From Atriophallophorus winterbourni (Eukaryota; Platyhelminthes; Trematoda; Plagiorchiida; Microphallidae), in the NCBI GenBank assembly GCA_013407085.1, contig JACCGJ010011118.1, forward strand, positions 81,340 to 145,339: a stretch of 64,000 nt of DNA. The letters run 5' to 3'. The notes beneath the pieces are model-generated. The model did not search any database. It was not told the DNA's origin and saw nothing but the letters and a program-made list of their open reading frames with translations. How positions within the stretch are numbered: the first letter of the stretch is position 1; each line of letters starts with the position of its first letter. Of the stretch, positions 31,001-43,020 are shown piece by piece. The position numbers were made by a program, and so were the translations under genes.

Positions 31001-31654
31001 GTTCCAGCATCCCAGATAAAATTCCTTACGGATATTTATGGCCCCAGCTAGCTTACTTTTCACCCTAGCCGATGGGAGAGCCAAGGGCGCGTCGCGTCTC
31101 GGGAACGCCGTAGCAGAGAGCTGAGATATACGTTGAGACATCATCATGAAGTTTCTTGGGGATAGTGTACAAGTGATGTCCCCAGCACCACTTGGTGCTT
31201 GTTCGAGTACACCTCTCTAGCCTTTGCACAGCCAAGTGCAATCTACAAGGCAGCAGGGAGTTGGCAGATAAACGCGCTGTGCGCCAGTTATCTACCTACG
31301 GGGCTTCTCTCCGGATTTTTCCTCGGGGTTTTCTCCCGAAGCCTTTCCCGCAATCGGGTGACCCACAAGGCAGTGGGGGTTTGGAGTCAGGGTTTTCCTT
31401 CCCCTAGATGGATTGCCAGTAGCTGACGAGCTCCATCTGCCCGGAGCAAACTGGTTTTAAGGCGCCAGTCACCCGCCTTCGCCCCTTCTCCTGTCAGAAG
31501 AGCAGTTCCGCCGGGCTTGTGAAAGCCACTCGTGCAGGCCAGGAGTTGGACTTGGTTGTCAGAGGCTATTTGAGACGCACGCCACGTGGGAGCATTTTAT
31601 AGATAGTAGGTGGCTCATTCCTACTACCACCCCCGGCTGACAACCTTTGGAACC
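28071..31654 (-). mobile_element. RTE LINE, second family (RTE-beta), near full length
   Basis: A 3.58-kb element inserted into an R1 repeat. The flanking direct repeats ATGTCTAGGACTGTAC (28055-28070) and ATGTCTACGACTGTGC (31655-31670) differ at two of 16 positions. The minus strand has a long GC-rich 5' UTR (31654-31148), the ORF, and a 3' end with A-rich (AAAAGT)n-type tail at 28071-28090. An ORF-less derivative is found at 34655-35011. Confidence 0.8.
28113..31147 (-). pseudogene. RTE-beta endonuclease-reverse transcriptase, frameshifted
   Basis: From ATG 31147 the endonuclease shows CWNVRTLLD, SEVRLPG, AGDWNART and TDHILFRA. The reverse transcriptase shows the PPGEDGIS start, a GFRPGMGCVDQIFTLR block, FIDFRAAFDSVDR and SDLDYADDIVVLGD. 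The C-terminal part has RRRLQWFGHVLR, and the frame ends NEAG at 28113. The catalytic residues are all present, but frameshifts or stops near 30740, 30500, 29690, 29055 and 28600 break the frame into five pieces. Related to but clearly distinct from RTE-alpha. Confidence 0.85.
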
Positions 31655-31670
31655 ATGTCTACGACTGTGC

Positions 31671-31710
31671 AGCACATTGCTTGGATCAGGCTTGTGATTT
31701 TATACATAGA
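31671..31710 (+). mobile_element. R1 copy split by RTE-beta (right part)
   Basis: The 3' end of the R1 whose left part is 27946-28070, ending TTGTGATTTTATACAT. Confidence 0.7.
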
Positions 31711-31899
31711 AAGCTACATTCAACCCTGAAGATACTAACTTCCAGAAGGACGGGTTCTTGTTAGATTGCGACCAACTCTTGTTTCCCGGAATGAAATAAA
31801 AAACACTCTCAAGAGACAATGTCAGACGCGTGTTCTAATCGAAAATTTTAGAATCCTGGAAACAGTTGGCACTGAGGGATGTTAAAACCAACACTCTTG
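31711..31899. other. Unclassified spacer
   Basis: No recognised feature between the R1 end and the next RTE fragment. Confidence 0.3.
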
Positions 31900-32520
31900 A
31901 GCGTTAAATCATTCAACTAGTGAACATACATGGATCAGAGTCGTGTGAATCTATAGCGACGAGCGACCAGACTTGCATTTACTAAACTTAAGAGCCTCTG
32001 GAAGAGACGTGATTTGAGCTTGGGTCTGAAGGAAGGACAGTATTGCTATACGGGAGTGAGTGTTGGACAGTTCGCGAAGATGTTAGGAGGCGAGAGGTCT
32101 TCGACCAACGTTGTCTGCGAAGGATTGCTCACGTTCGGTGGCAACACCACGTTTGCAACTCTGAGGTCAGGCGCCGCGTCTTAGGAAGCAACGGCACTAG
32201 CCTTCAGACAGCCATTAACCGACGCCGTCTCCGCTGGTTGGGGCACGTCCTGCGCATGAAACCAGAACGGTTACAACGCCGAGCGCTTTTTGTGTCAGCT
32301 GGTACAGACTGGAAAAAAGTGGCTGGTGGTCAGCCACTAACTTGGAAGAGTGGCTTGAAAAGGCTCACTTCTGGTTTAGCCAAGGTTTGACGAGCGCGCT
32401 TGCCTAGGTGGGGTGCAAGAGAAGGTGAGTGTTTGGCTCGGCAAATTGGCAACGATGGCAATGAACCGACATCAATGGAAAGAGTGCATCATCTCTATTC
32501 TTCCCTGACATTCATTCTAT
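31900..32520 (+). mobile_element. RTE reverse-transcriptase C-terminal fragment (RTE-delta)
   Basis: The + strand encodes LYGSECWTV, RRREVFDQRCLRRI and RRRLRWLGHVLRM, the C-terminal region of an RTE polymerase, open from 32043 to 32390 and then out of frame. The sequence differs from alpha, beta and gamma. It is 5'-truncated, with no visible duplication. Confidence 0.65.
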
Positions 32521-34364
32521 CGGTCATAAACCAACTTGGAAAAAAACTTTACAAAATCAATACATACTAGCTAGCTTGTTCAGTATCGCCAGTGCATCTG
32601 ATTACGAGTCGAAGAGCTGAGCTATGTCATCAGCATAGTCCAGGTCGAGAAGATTGCAACCTGATATTATTGTAAACCCTAACGCATCCGGGTGTATGAG
32701 CATAACGTGCACGTAGTATGTTGACATATTTTTGCGGAACGCCTTTGCACAGCAAGGTGTTAAACAAGACATTTTGATCGACTTAATCAAATGCTCCTTG
32801 AAGTCTCAAAAAATGGCGATTGTCGGCTGTCGATAAGTGTGCGTAGTTCTAAGAGTAAAAATGTGGTCGGCGCATAATCTGTCAGGTAGAGAGTCAGTTT
32901 GCTGCTCTCGGATTTGCGATTCCCAATGCGCTAATAATCTTGTAATGATGGGAGTGAGACTTATCCCACGATGATTAGAGCAGGAGCTTCGCACAACTTT
33001 TTTAAATATCGGTATGATAACCGATTCTCCCCAACTTTGAGGGACGGATTCTGACAGCTACACTTCACAGAGTGAGATCGCCAAATGTATTGATTAGGAA
33101 TTGGCAACCTTCCTTGAACAAAGAATCGTTTCATGGATGCAATACATGCTTTAATTTCTAAATCACTAAGGGGATTTACGCTAACAGGCCAAGGATCATA
33201 CTGCTTCAAATGAGGTGATGAATCCGTCAAGGGCAGTCAGATGAATTGTTCTTAAAAATGTTCAGCCCAGTGTGAGAGACAGCGATCCTTATTAGTGATA
33301 AGAGTAACGTCTAATTCAGCAATAGTCTTATTCAGTCCTTTGTTCGTAGGGCCCGTCGGTCGAATAAGTAGGAAGAGTTTTTACACGTTACCAGCATTAT
33401 TTGCTATTTCCATTTGTTCGACCTTATTTAGCCACAACTTTTCTGTCTAGTCTTAAGCTCCATTTAAGTTCATTCCTTACGCGTCTACGCTTTGCAGTGT
33501 CCAGGACCATAAGGCATTTGAGGTTGATGGTATGGAATTTCTATAGAGCGCTGTGAAATCCAGTAGGACTTTGGGGTTGATTGTGTAGTCCCACAGGCTG
33601 ATATTGCCACGTCCCGCATAATACCTGCTATCTTGTTCCATATTTGATCGGTAGTTGCACACAAAGCAACTGGGAGGGAGCTACTCAAGGTGGTCCTACA
33701 AATTTCTTGAAATGCAGGCTGAGAGAATTTTTCATACACATGCGTTTTTTATTTGAAGGCTTCGTACCGGAAAATTAACGAGAACCTACATCGCACATGA
33801 TCTGAATCTATGCAAGTATTCTAAAAGGAGCGGCGGTCCTCAATGCAACCTCAGCAGCGAACACTTATGGCGATATGGTCGATTTGAGCCGAAGATTGGC
33901 TTTCGTCCGGCAAGCGCCATGTTGCACATCGGCATCTTTTATGGTGAAAGGAAATACTGTTAACGAATAATCGAGATTGTGAACAGAATTTCATGAACCG
34001 TTCATCATTATCTGTGCAATGGCTTTCAAAACCGAACATGGCACCTAATTGGGATTCAGAGGTATCTAAGCGACCCAGTCTGGCATTCATATCTCCCACT
34101 AAGACGACAATATCTGAGCTTGTTGCACGTTACAAAAGAGCGTAAAGATTGTCGTAGAAGGTGTTCTTTTTGTCGTCGGAATTGGTTTTAGTCGGGGCCT
34201 AAGTTGCTATAATAAACAAGCATCACTGAATAGATTTGGAGTTGGATCTAATATTAGTGGCTAGTCTAACTGCGCACATCTTGTTATTGCAAGGAATCCA
34301 ATCAATTAAACAGGATTACGCAAGTAAATTCATCACTATGAAAAACACCTGCCTGTCCTGCAAT

Positions 34365-34575
34365 CCTCATAATCATCATCATGAAGTACAAGTCTGGAGC
34401 CAGACAAAGTGCCAAGCAATATGAAGCAGGAAAAGCAGATAAGCAAGTGCGTGAAAAGGGGAAAGGCAAGCGGAATATGCGAAAGCAAATGTGTAAAAAG
34501 CAGCTGGGTTTCGTAGTTTCACTGTATGCGATTTTGTGATATTTGTTTTGTTTATATTTTTCCCTACCAAAGAAT
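34365..34575 (-). mobile_element. I1: SINE-like insertion sharing the R1 3' end
   Basis: On the minus strand it ends GCACTTTGTCTGG..CC.GACTTGT.CTTCATGATGATGATT, close to the R1 terminus, while the preceding 150 bp are unlike R1. A (GAT)n tail and a probable duplication of about GCAAT (34360-34364 and 34580-34584) indicate retroposition. Removing it restores the RTE-alpha sequence. Confidence 0.55.
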
Positions 34576-34654
34576 ATCCGCAATAGCATCTACAGAATCA
34601 ACGGACAAGCACAAAAATTAGTGAGTTGAAGGGTTTGGGGCAGTAAGATTAGTA

Positions 34655-35011
34655 CATTACTTTTGTGCGACTATTTCCTCCTGGAGGATGAGTCGGCTTC
34701 AATGAAGATTCTTGGGAATTTGGGTACGAAGCGGCGTCCTCGGCACCACTCGGCGTTTGTTTAAGTCAGCTTCTGTAGCCTTTGCACAACAAAGTGCAAC
34801 CTGCAAGGAAGTAGGGAGTTGCTAGAAAGAGGTGGTGTGCATTACTTAACCGTCTGCCAGACTCTGTTTCAGATTTTTAATCAGGGTTTTCTCCCGAGGC
34901 CGTTCCCGCGATCGGGTTTCCCGCAAAGCAGCGGAGGTTGAAAATCAGTGTTTTCCTTTCCTTATATGAAATGCCCTCCCCACTGCCACCCCCGGCTATG
35001 ACAACCTTTGG
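34655..35011 (+). mobile_element. I2: RTE-beta derivative with the ORF deleted
   Basis: A 357-bp insertion with exact 10-bp duplications AAGATTAGTA (34645-34654 and 35012-35021). Its left end matches the RTE-beta 3' end (28085-28125) and the rest matches the RTE-beta 5' UTR (31145-31650) in the same relative order, joined where the ORF should be. On the printed strand it reads antisense to the parent's coding direction. It must have been moved by enzyme from another copy. Confidence 0.7.
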
Positions 35012-35420
35012 AAGATTAGTAATTATAGACGGATCATATAAGCGCATTTCGATGAACAGCAAGCATAATTAGTTCGAATATCTATGGTAAGAGCTAATGC
35101 AGCTTGCTGTCTTATTTGTTTGAGGGTTCTGACATTCATGGCTGCGATGTGAGCAGAGGTCCGTGGTGTCAGGAGGTGATCTGCACGTACGCGAATAGAG
35201 GATGTTCCAACATGTTCAAAGCGGTTTATTCTAAAGCTGGGCTTGACAGAAGGAGAGTTGTTAAGAGTGGAATGGAGAAACAGTTTGAAGAGTAGGGCCA
35301 GCAGTAACTTGTTTTCGCATACCCGCCCTGCTGTATAAAACAGGTAAGGCGACCCTGTTTATTGTGCGCGACGATCAACGCACTATGGAGTTGAGTTTTG
35401 TAGTTATAGTCATAGTGATT

Positions 35421-35765
35421 CATCTACAGCCACAATCAATGCATTGAAAAGGGTTTTCAGAGTTCTCGTACATTTTGAAGCGAAAACAAGAGTGAAAAAC
35501 CAAAACATTTTTTATTAATCTTTTCACTTCGTGACTTCGTACATAATTCATTTAGTCGAAATCTCAGGGAGCTGTTTGATTAAGCTCATTCTATTTCAAG
35601 CCTCGATTATAAAAACGTCAACCCAAAAGAGAAACCGTACAATTCTTAACGTACGTTTGTCGCATACAAGATATCAACCGACAAAATAAACTTTGATAGG
35701 AACTGTCCGGCAGTATTCCATCAAAAGAAAATTTGCACTATTGATTGTTTTATCAGCCATTTACA
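35421..35765. other. Unclassified A+T-rich DNA
   Basis: No gene or repeat recognised. Confidence 0.35.
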
Positions 35766-36022
35766 GCCATGTGCACGGATGTGCAATCATGCGGTACTTT
35801 TGTGCTGTGGCTAACACCTCGCTAAATTAATTGGCCACAGGTAGTGAGCTGCATACTGAAATAAGCTGGAGTCTCACTATAATTTTCATTTTTATTTTTT
35901 ATCTCATATCTGTAGAGACCTAGGCAACCTGACAGTATCTCAGCCCATGTACGGTCCGTGACTGCGGCACTTTGCCTGGGCCAGGCTAGTGCTTTCATAC
36001 ATCATACATACATACATGTGCT
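35766..36022 (+). mobile_element. R1 short retroposon, near full length, with (CATA)n tail
   Basis: Starts ATGTGCACGGATGTGCAATC and ends GGCTAGTGCTTTCATAC followed by CATACATACATACAT, a short 3' tail that supports the stated 5'-3' direction of R1. Confidence 0.75.
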
Positions 36023-36047
36023 ATCTTATTTAGTTACCCATTACTTT

Positions 36048-36085
36048 TGTGTTGACGACTCCACTGGAAAATTAGACGGGTTCTG
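36048..36085. repeat. Tiny RTE-beta 3'-end remnant
   Basis: TTACTTTTGTG followed by a diverged match to the RTE-beta left end (28078-28118) and to the start of I2. Too short for more. Confidence 0.35.
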
Positions 36086-37130
36086 TTAGGAGGGTAACCT
36101 CCGAACGTACATTATGTAATAGTTGGCAGTTTACATAATCTTTTCCATTTTTCAGCTTGTCATTGGTGCTTTTGTACTTTAGCAGTTAAAAAAATTAAAA
36201 GATGATGAGCTACTACTATTACTACTATTAGTTGAGGAAACGATGTTCGTACGGACACAACAAATTGAGTTTATGACTAAGTTCAGTATCAGTATCAGTA
36301 TCACAGGGCGATAGTCGACCAAGTCGAAACGAGTGACCAGATTCTTTCGGAGGTGTGTTTGAAAACACCCACCACTACCAGGATTGATTCGTAAGTAACA
36401 CAGGCCAGTGCAAAATCCATATTGCTGCCAACAGTATGCAAAAGAGGAAGGCCTGCTACTATTGATGAAATTTTTCACAGTTTCTTTGAAAGGGAATAAT
36501 TTGGAAGTACAAAGAATACCAACAAAAACAGAAAAAGACGTGGTAAAATATTTAAACGATGCGCAACTTCAGATCAAGTTCAAGTTCAGTTCAGATTGCA
36601 CTAGACAGTAAGTGTCTAACTAGCTAATTGAGCGTCCAGAACCTCTTTCGGTGAAAAAGTGCAGCGAAGCACACATTACTGCGAAATTTGTTTTTTTTTC
36701 GTTTGAAATCTTCGACGATCACGACGCCAAGAGATTATCCGGCTTGTAATTAGGGACACCGCGTTGTAACCCATACTGGAAAAATAAAAGCAGTTTTCTC
36801 TTCACCAGCATGGTAAGAGGTCAGCTGAAGTAGAATCGTGTATAAAAATACAGAAAACTCTAGCATTTGCATGATTTACGGGATAACGCTAAAAGGTGAG
36901 CTAACTAAGCTTGTATAGCAATTAGGGAGTGTATGTAGTGGATAGTGAGGAATGGATTCTGAGGCTGCGTGTATTCCAGTTATATCCACATACAATTTTG
37001 ACTGCGATACAATAACAAAAGAACAAAAACCGTGCGTGGACAAAGAGTTAATTGTAATTAATGACTGAGTTGATTATGTACAAACGGTATTCAAAAGGTG
37101 AACGTCGTTCACTGAGTTAACCAACCAAAA
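36086..37130. other. No gene; small simple repeats
   Basis: Holds CTACTATTACTACTATTA near 36212-36230 and a CAGTAT triplication at 36288-36304. A minus-strand frame (36478-36179) coding a Ser/Asn run over these repeats is not considered real. Confidence 0.4.
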
Positions 37131-37400
37131 TCGGTGAAATGTGAAGATAAATCAATATGGCGTTATGGGCAATCGAATCGAAACGATTATGGCTAATTTA
37201 CCAAATATAGATGATAGAAAATATAAGACTGTAGAAATTGCTATAGAATTCCACTCCTAGAGCGTCGAAGAATAAAAAGACGCTCGAAAAAAAACATTAG
37301 GTTATAAAATCATTAAACATTTGGGAAAAATGTACCCTAAGACCTGAACGTGTTTGTCTGTCGGTTGGTTTGAGACACGAACGTAATGGGGGGTTATTAG
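37131..37400 (-). repeat. 3' LTR of the gypsy element
   Basis: The 3' terminal 114 bp (37131-37244) match the 5' LTR remnant at 45540-45651, including GCGTTATGGGCAATCGAA and GATAGAAAATATAAGACTGT. The upstream (U3) limit near 37400 is a guess from the end of the integrase frame at 37420. Confidence 0.65.
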
Positions 37401-37419
37401 GGGTAAGGTTGGTTTCTGA

Positions 37420-38330
37420 TTAATTAGTTGAAGGGACGTGTTTGTCAGTAGTAGACGTCTGTGGAGCAACGTTTTGGGTATTTGCTTTCACTTCCGACGT
37501 TAATTCTGCATAAGCGACTTTCAGACGATCGATATTGAATGTTTCTCTTGATCCATTCCGGTCAATAACGAAATACTTGGGATGCCTGCTGACAACCTTG
37601 TACAGACCAGTATACGGTGGTTGAAGTGGTCGTCGTACATGATGAGCGCGCACAAACACAAAGTCGCAGGTAGACAAGTCGGTTGGGATATAGAACGGTT
37701 GAGTGTGTTTGCGAGTTAGGATAGCTCGTAATGATGTCATGAAGATGCGAAGGCGACTGACATATTGTGAAGCTGTAAGATCTTTTGGTGAATCGGAAGA
37801 TGTCAGGAATTCGCCATGTCGGTTGAGTTGACTTCCGTACACCATCTCTGCAGCTGAGCAACCAATGTCTTCTTTCACGGTGGTACGAATACCAAGAAGC
37901 ACCAAGGGCAATGACTCAGATCAACGTTCTGAATTCCCGTGACTCATGTTTGCGGTTGAGTTGCCGGTGAAATCTTTCGACTTAGCCATTTGGAGAAGGT
38001 ATGGTCGGCTGTAGTCTGTATGTGCTTTGTACCGAGTGTTCTATTCAATTCCCGAAAAAGCGTTGACAGAGATTAGGAAGCTCTGTTAGTGGAAATAGTA
38101 ATCGGTACACCAAAGTTGCTGATCCGATGTTGAAGGAAAGCTTTCGCATCTGTTTCTGCACTGATATCTTGGATGGCTACAGCCAATGGCCAACGTGTAA
38201 AACAGTTAACGCATGTCAATATATAGGAGCAACCGTTAGAGACCTCTAACGGACTAACGAGATCCAAGTGAACATGCTGAAAGCGCTCCGTAGCAGGTGG
38301 AAAAACAAAATGGGAACTGATGATGTAACG
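37420..38330 (-). pseudogene. gypsy integrase, broken
   Basis: The core fragment MDLVSPLEVSNGCSYILTC..DCFTRWPLA-like (38267-38073; Asp replaced by Asn in 'VNCFTRW') is followed in another frame by the C-terminal part (37911-37420). That part carries the G-C-S-A-A-E-M-V-Y-G block and the chromatin-binding tail with PPYTGLYKVVSRHPKYFVID. Integrase joins the cDNA to chromosomal DNA. The catalytic core is incomplete and out of frame. Confidence 0.75.
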
Positions 38331-38486
38331 TTGGAGTTTGCTTTGTTTACATTGAAGGCAACTCTTGGTCCAAAGTTGAATGTCATTTATGCATGTCAGA
38401 CCAATGATAACGAGAGCTAATCAGCTTTCGAGTAGCTTTTACTCCGAGTTGTAATAAACCATATAAACGCTTGAATACCGTGAGTC

Positions 38487-38958
38487 TCAAATCTGATGGA
38501 ACAATTGTACGGGCTTCACCATAGGCATGTCACAAACCAGATAAGAATTGGAATAAGCTATCGGAATACGGCGGATTAAACATGATTGTGAAGTGATCTG
38601 CCGGTTTATCACATGATCATTTTGCTGCGAATGTGCTGATTGCTGAAAGTCGATTTCAGGCAGGTCAATAGCACTTAACTGAATTCGAGAGAAAGTATCC
38701 GCAACTGTGTTTAACGAGCCAGAAAGATATCGAATGTCGCTCATGAATTGTGAGATATAATCCAGTTGGCTTTTTTCTCGATGAGAATATCGATCCGATG
38801 GTGCAGAAAGAGCAAACGTTAAGGGCTTGTGATCGGTCCATACTGTGAAATCACGGCATACGAGCAAGTATCTAAAATGTCGTATAGCATAATAGAAAGC
38901 CAGTAACTCCCGACCAAACGTACTGTATCGAGTTTGAGATTGTTGAAGACGACGAGAT
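38487..38958 (-). pseudogene. gypsy RNase H and connector, fragment
   Basis: RRLQQSQTRYSTFGRELLAFYYAIRHFRY and the downstream WTDHKPL block are the conserved second half of the Ty3/gypsy RNase H. The first half lies at 41201-41330, separated by the + strand LINE. The frame then runs through the connector toward integrase. Confidence 0.8.
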
Positions 38959-38964
38959 GATGAG

Positions 38965-41200
38965 TCTACAGCCCTCAAATCCAGTAAAAAACAGAAGCAT
39001 CATCTAAATTAATAAACGCTAGGTTATTGGAAAATTCAGATAAGATAGACTACATCATTAAACAAGATCAACATGGTAATAATTGCACAGTAGTAAATGA
39101 GCCTTTTGCTGTTTGCGAAGAATTTTTTTATTTTTCAATGCTTCATATAATAACGACACTTATCCAGAGGTAATCATACACCCTCCATGCAATACGTTAG
39201 ACACAATTACAATTAATACCTCTGACATACGTAAAGTTTGTAATCAAGTTACAATCTCCTACAAACCTGATGAAACACGTTTCGTACCACCAATATGCAA
39301 AAAGACTTCTTTTTATTACTATTCAATCTTTCTAATACGTCTATCAAATTAGGAACTTCCCCCTTAGAATAGAAACATTCCGCTGTTATTCGTCGACATG
39401 AGTCCGGATCAGTACATACAGTTACCAATTATCGAACCATTAATCACACACCACTTCTAGCTAGAATATTTGAGAGGCTTGTCAGACAGGCCACCCTAGC
39501 ATACTTGAAACCAAACTATTTCTCCTCAATTCAGCACGGATTTCTCAACAGAAAATCTTGCGCCACTTGTCAACTGGAATTTTTAAATTACGTGACACAA
39601 TCACTAGATTCAAACCTTTGAGTCATGGTTGTATTCATTGATATTATGAAAGCCTTTGACAGGGTCCCGCATGATCTACGCCTCGCAAAATTATCTGCTG
39701 TAGATATTACTGGAAACCTACTTTCGTGGTTCAAATCTTTTCTCACTGGTCGCAACTTTTCGGTAGATATAAATGGCTACCGTTCTAGAACTTTGCCAAT
39801 TCCAAGCGGAGTCATACAATGAAGCGTTCTAGGTTCACTACTCTTCTTGATATTTATCAACGATATACTATCTGTCATAACACACTGTAAGATCTTTTTG
39901 TTTGCAGATGATATAAAAGTCGCCATAGCCTTCTCATCTAACCAGACTAATGACTCTATATCAAAATTGAACCGAGACCTGGATGCTCTACTTCAATAGA
40001 GTATTCGAAACTGTCTTGAGTTCTCTACCAATAAATCTACTTTCATAAATTTCAACTGTATCATACCAAAAGATTCGATCATTCTAAATATTACACCACT
40101 ACAACCAGCACAATGTGTACGTGATTTAGGTTATCGATATTCTGGATCACTTACATTTCATTAACAAATTTGCTACTTGATATGTAGAACAAAAAAGAAT
40201 ATAGGTTTACTTCATAGATTCATTTCTCTGCCCCAGTGCAAATTGGAACTTTACAAATTACATACACTACCTTTATTAGATTACTGCAACATTATATCCA
40301 GTAACATCACTCGGTCTTATAGTTATGCTTTAGAAGGCATCCAACGTTCTTTCACACGATTCATTACCACCAGGTCAGATAAGCATTCATATAAGGAAAG
40401 ATGTCAGATCCTAGGATTAGAACCATTATGGTTTCGAAGAATAAAACAAAATCTTATACTCTTTTACAGAATATTGAAAAAAGATATGATCGACGTTCAT
40501 TTGCAATTAGATTTCAAAAACTCTAAAGTATATAATCTTCGACACAAAAATAAAATCTGTATAACGAAAATCCACAATCGTGTACGAGAAGATTTCTTTA
40601 TTTATAAATATTCTCGTTTATGAAATTTACTTCCCAATAATATAAGATTGATCACTTCACAAACTGAATTCAAAAAGCAACTCAACTCCTTTTTATCTCC
40701 GGAAAAATTAGGTAAGCTATTTATTATTATAACAACTATAGATAATTTATGCTTATACGGCATAAAAGGCTCTCAATATTTTTGGCTATAAAAATTTTAG
40801 AGTGACATATAAATTTTTTCTTTAGAATTTATGCTTATCTGCGTTTGAAGTTGCATTTGGAACATCATACATGAATAAACATTGCGGTTCTGACATACTC
40901 AAACTGTAATTAACCCATTTCAAACAATTTCTGTTGTATTCGTTGAAAAAATGAACTTTTATCATTTATTTTTCCAATATTCTATCAACTTTATGTTTTA
41001 AACATGCTACCATCTGTACAAATGGTAGCCAACTATTTTTTACGGTTGTTAACAACAACAACAAAAAATGTATTTAAGTTAGACCTTACCATTTGTATAA
41101 TTACCGTTTTATTTGATGTACTTATTCATGAAAATGAATGATCATGCATGGCATGACTTGGTGTATCCAAGAATATACATTAATATTATTATTATTATTA
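38965..41200 (+). mobile_element. CR1-like LINE (LINE-V) inserted in gypsy RNase H, 5'-truncated
   Basis: The + strand encodes the pre-RT linker (39120-39350), palm blocks HGFLNRKSCATCQLE, FIDIMKAFDRVPH, SGVIQ.SVLGSLLF and FLFADDIKVA with the catalytic Asp pair intact, and the C-terminal region to 40623. It ends in a (TTA)n tail at 41182-41200. Stops at about 39620, 39820, 40000 and 40160 make it inactive. On either side gypsy RNase H stops and resumes without loss of conserved residues. Confidence 0.8.
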
Positions 41201-41636
41201 AAGCAAGTGGCTTGGTGATATTGTCTATTTCTAGTTAAAGGACTGCTTCTTTTGATCCGTCTCTAACGAGAGAAAACCGATCATTGTAGTTCGTTGATAG
41301 ATAAGCCGGTGACGTAACTTTGTTCAGTGCAGATTTGAGTTGCTCGAATGATTTGATGGCTTCGTCATTCCTTTTAAATTCACGTTTTTCCCACGTAACA
41401 AGTCAGTTGATCGTTGTAAAATTATATTACATTGTGGAATAAAGCGTTTATAATAGTTGACCAAACCCAAGGAGCGATTGACTTGACGGATGGAGCTGGG
41501 ACATGGATAATATTGGATAGCTGATAGTTTTGGGGGTAACGGTTGTATACCAGAACTATCAATTTAGTGTCCAAGAATTTCGACAGAAATCACACCAAAC
41601 AGACATCGGGATTAACCACAATGCAGTAGCGGGGAA
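41201..41636 (-). pseudogene. gypsy RT end and RNase H start, fragment
   Basis: Reads IDSSGIQPLPPK, PSSIRQV.RSLGLVNYYKRFIPQC and LLRGK in the minus direction, followed by a D-G-S-K-E-A-V block, in two or three frames. It lies between the CR1 and LINE-V insertions and links the 43020-43784 part to the RNase H at 38958. Confidence 0.75.
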
Positions 41637-41639
41637 TTT

Positions 41640-43020
41640 AAAGTAATTCCAAGTTTTATTGGTCCAAATACCAAATACTTTACAGTAACCACAGATTAAA
41701 AATATAGGGAATTCATAAAAACAACACAAATGTTTTATACTAATGGAAAGTCAGCACGTATATTCAGGTGCTAGGTTGAGATTGGTCAACATATACTTGT
41801 CAAGTTCAGCCTTGAACATGATCAGGCTTGTTGCGCAAATGATATGTGGCGGCAGGGAGTTCCATAGAAAACAGACTCTGACAGCAAAAAAAAACCTTCG
41901 ACATTTTGATCTGGAGTGTGGGATAATTAAAGTGTAGCCATGCTATCTGCTGCCTTGTGCTTCTTGCCGATGAAACAGGTGTTCAACTAGGTGATCCACT
42001 GTATGAAGAATGTTCAAAAGCAGGATCAAGTCACCCCTGAGACGACGGTACGAAAAGTCAAAGAGGTTTAGCGCTGCAATCCGTTCCTCGTATGGCCTGT
42101 TTTACAGACAGGTCACCAGTTTTGTAGCGCGGTGGTAAACCCGTTGCAGCAAGGTCATGTCCTTTTGTTACCATGGGGACCATGCTTGAACAGCATACTC
42201 CATTTGTGGTCTGATATACGTGTAATTTTATGTGGGAGTATCTGCTTTGAGAAACGACCGAAGATCCTTCTGAGCAATGCTAAGATTTGGCAGGACTTTT
42301 TTATACAACAGAACAGTGCCGTGAAAACTTCAGGTTACTGCTAATCCACACACCCAGGTCTTTCTCTTCAGTAACCCATGAAAGTTGCTGAGATCCCAGA
42401 GAATATGTGAATTCGAATGATTTACCGATGTTTAACATTTTACATTTTTGGATGTTGAATGCTAAGCAGTTTCGCGAGGACCAATTATGAAGTGCTTCGA
42501 GATCTTTTTATAAAATTTAGCAATCTTCTCTGGTGCGTATGCTAATCCAGACTTTGATGTAATCCGCAAATAAAATGATTTTCCTGCGTACGATTTCGGG
42601 TATATTATTCGCGTACACGATGAAGGGTATTGGCCCCAAGACTGAGCCTTGAGGTACGCCACTTTTAAATTCTACTGGGCTGAATCGTGCCCCATCAACT
42701 CTAACCTTTATAACTCTACCAGTAAAGTAATCCTTTATCCAGGCCAATAGTCTGCCGCACACCCCGAGCTGCTACAATTTTTGTAGTAGTATGCTGTGGT
42801 TAACTTGGTCAAAAGCTTTAGACAGGTCTAAGTAACAAGCATGGATAGGGCAGCCATCGTCTATGGCTCGAGTCCAATTATCAAGAGTAATAAGAAGATT
42901 GGTGAGACAGGAGTGTCTTGTCCTGAATCCGTGCTGCGCGATGGAAATCAGCTCATTTTGTCCAAATGGTAAATAAAAGAGTGTTTTGTTTTGTGAGTGT
43001 TTGTACCGCTGTTTGTTGTT
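41640..43020 (-). mobile_element. CR1 LINE inserted in gypsy reverse transcriptase, 5'-truncated
   Basis: The minus strand encodes QHGFRTRHSCLTNLL, HACYLDLSKAFDQVNH, KSGVPQGSVLGPIPF and ILFADYIKVW (catalytic FADD changed to FADY), then the C-terminal region in several frames and a 3' UTR ending near 41640. The 3' UTR matches the + strand fragment at 12566-12815. The 5' junction near 43020 is where gypsy residues E-V-F-Q-R stop. Frameshifts near 42770 and 42520. Confidence 0.8.

Larger units (their letters stand above)
32565..35420 (-). mobile_element. RTE-alpha old copy with two small insertions
   Basis: The minus strand follows RTE-alpha from its N-terminal region (35400) through the endonuclease (DMNARLGRLDTSESQ at about 34090) to the YADD block (near 32640). 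It lacks the 3' part, and many indels and stops show it is older than the other two copies. Insertions I1 (34365-34575) and I2 (34655-35011) interrupt the endonuclease region. Confidence 0.8.

Noticed and set aside
36179..36478. Ser/Asn-rich 99-codon protein
   Set aside because: Composed largely of translated simple repeats; no homology recognised.
38965..41200. Target duplication around the LINE-V insertion in gypsy
   Set aside because: Coding continuity is clear, but no direct repeat of convincing length was found at the two junctions.
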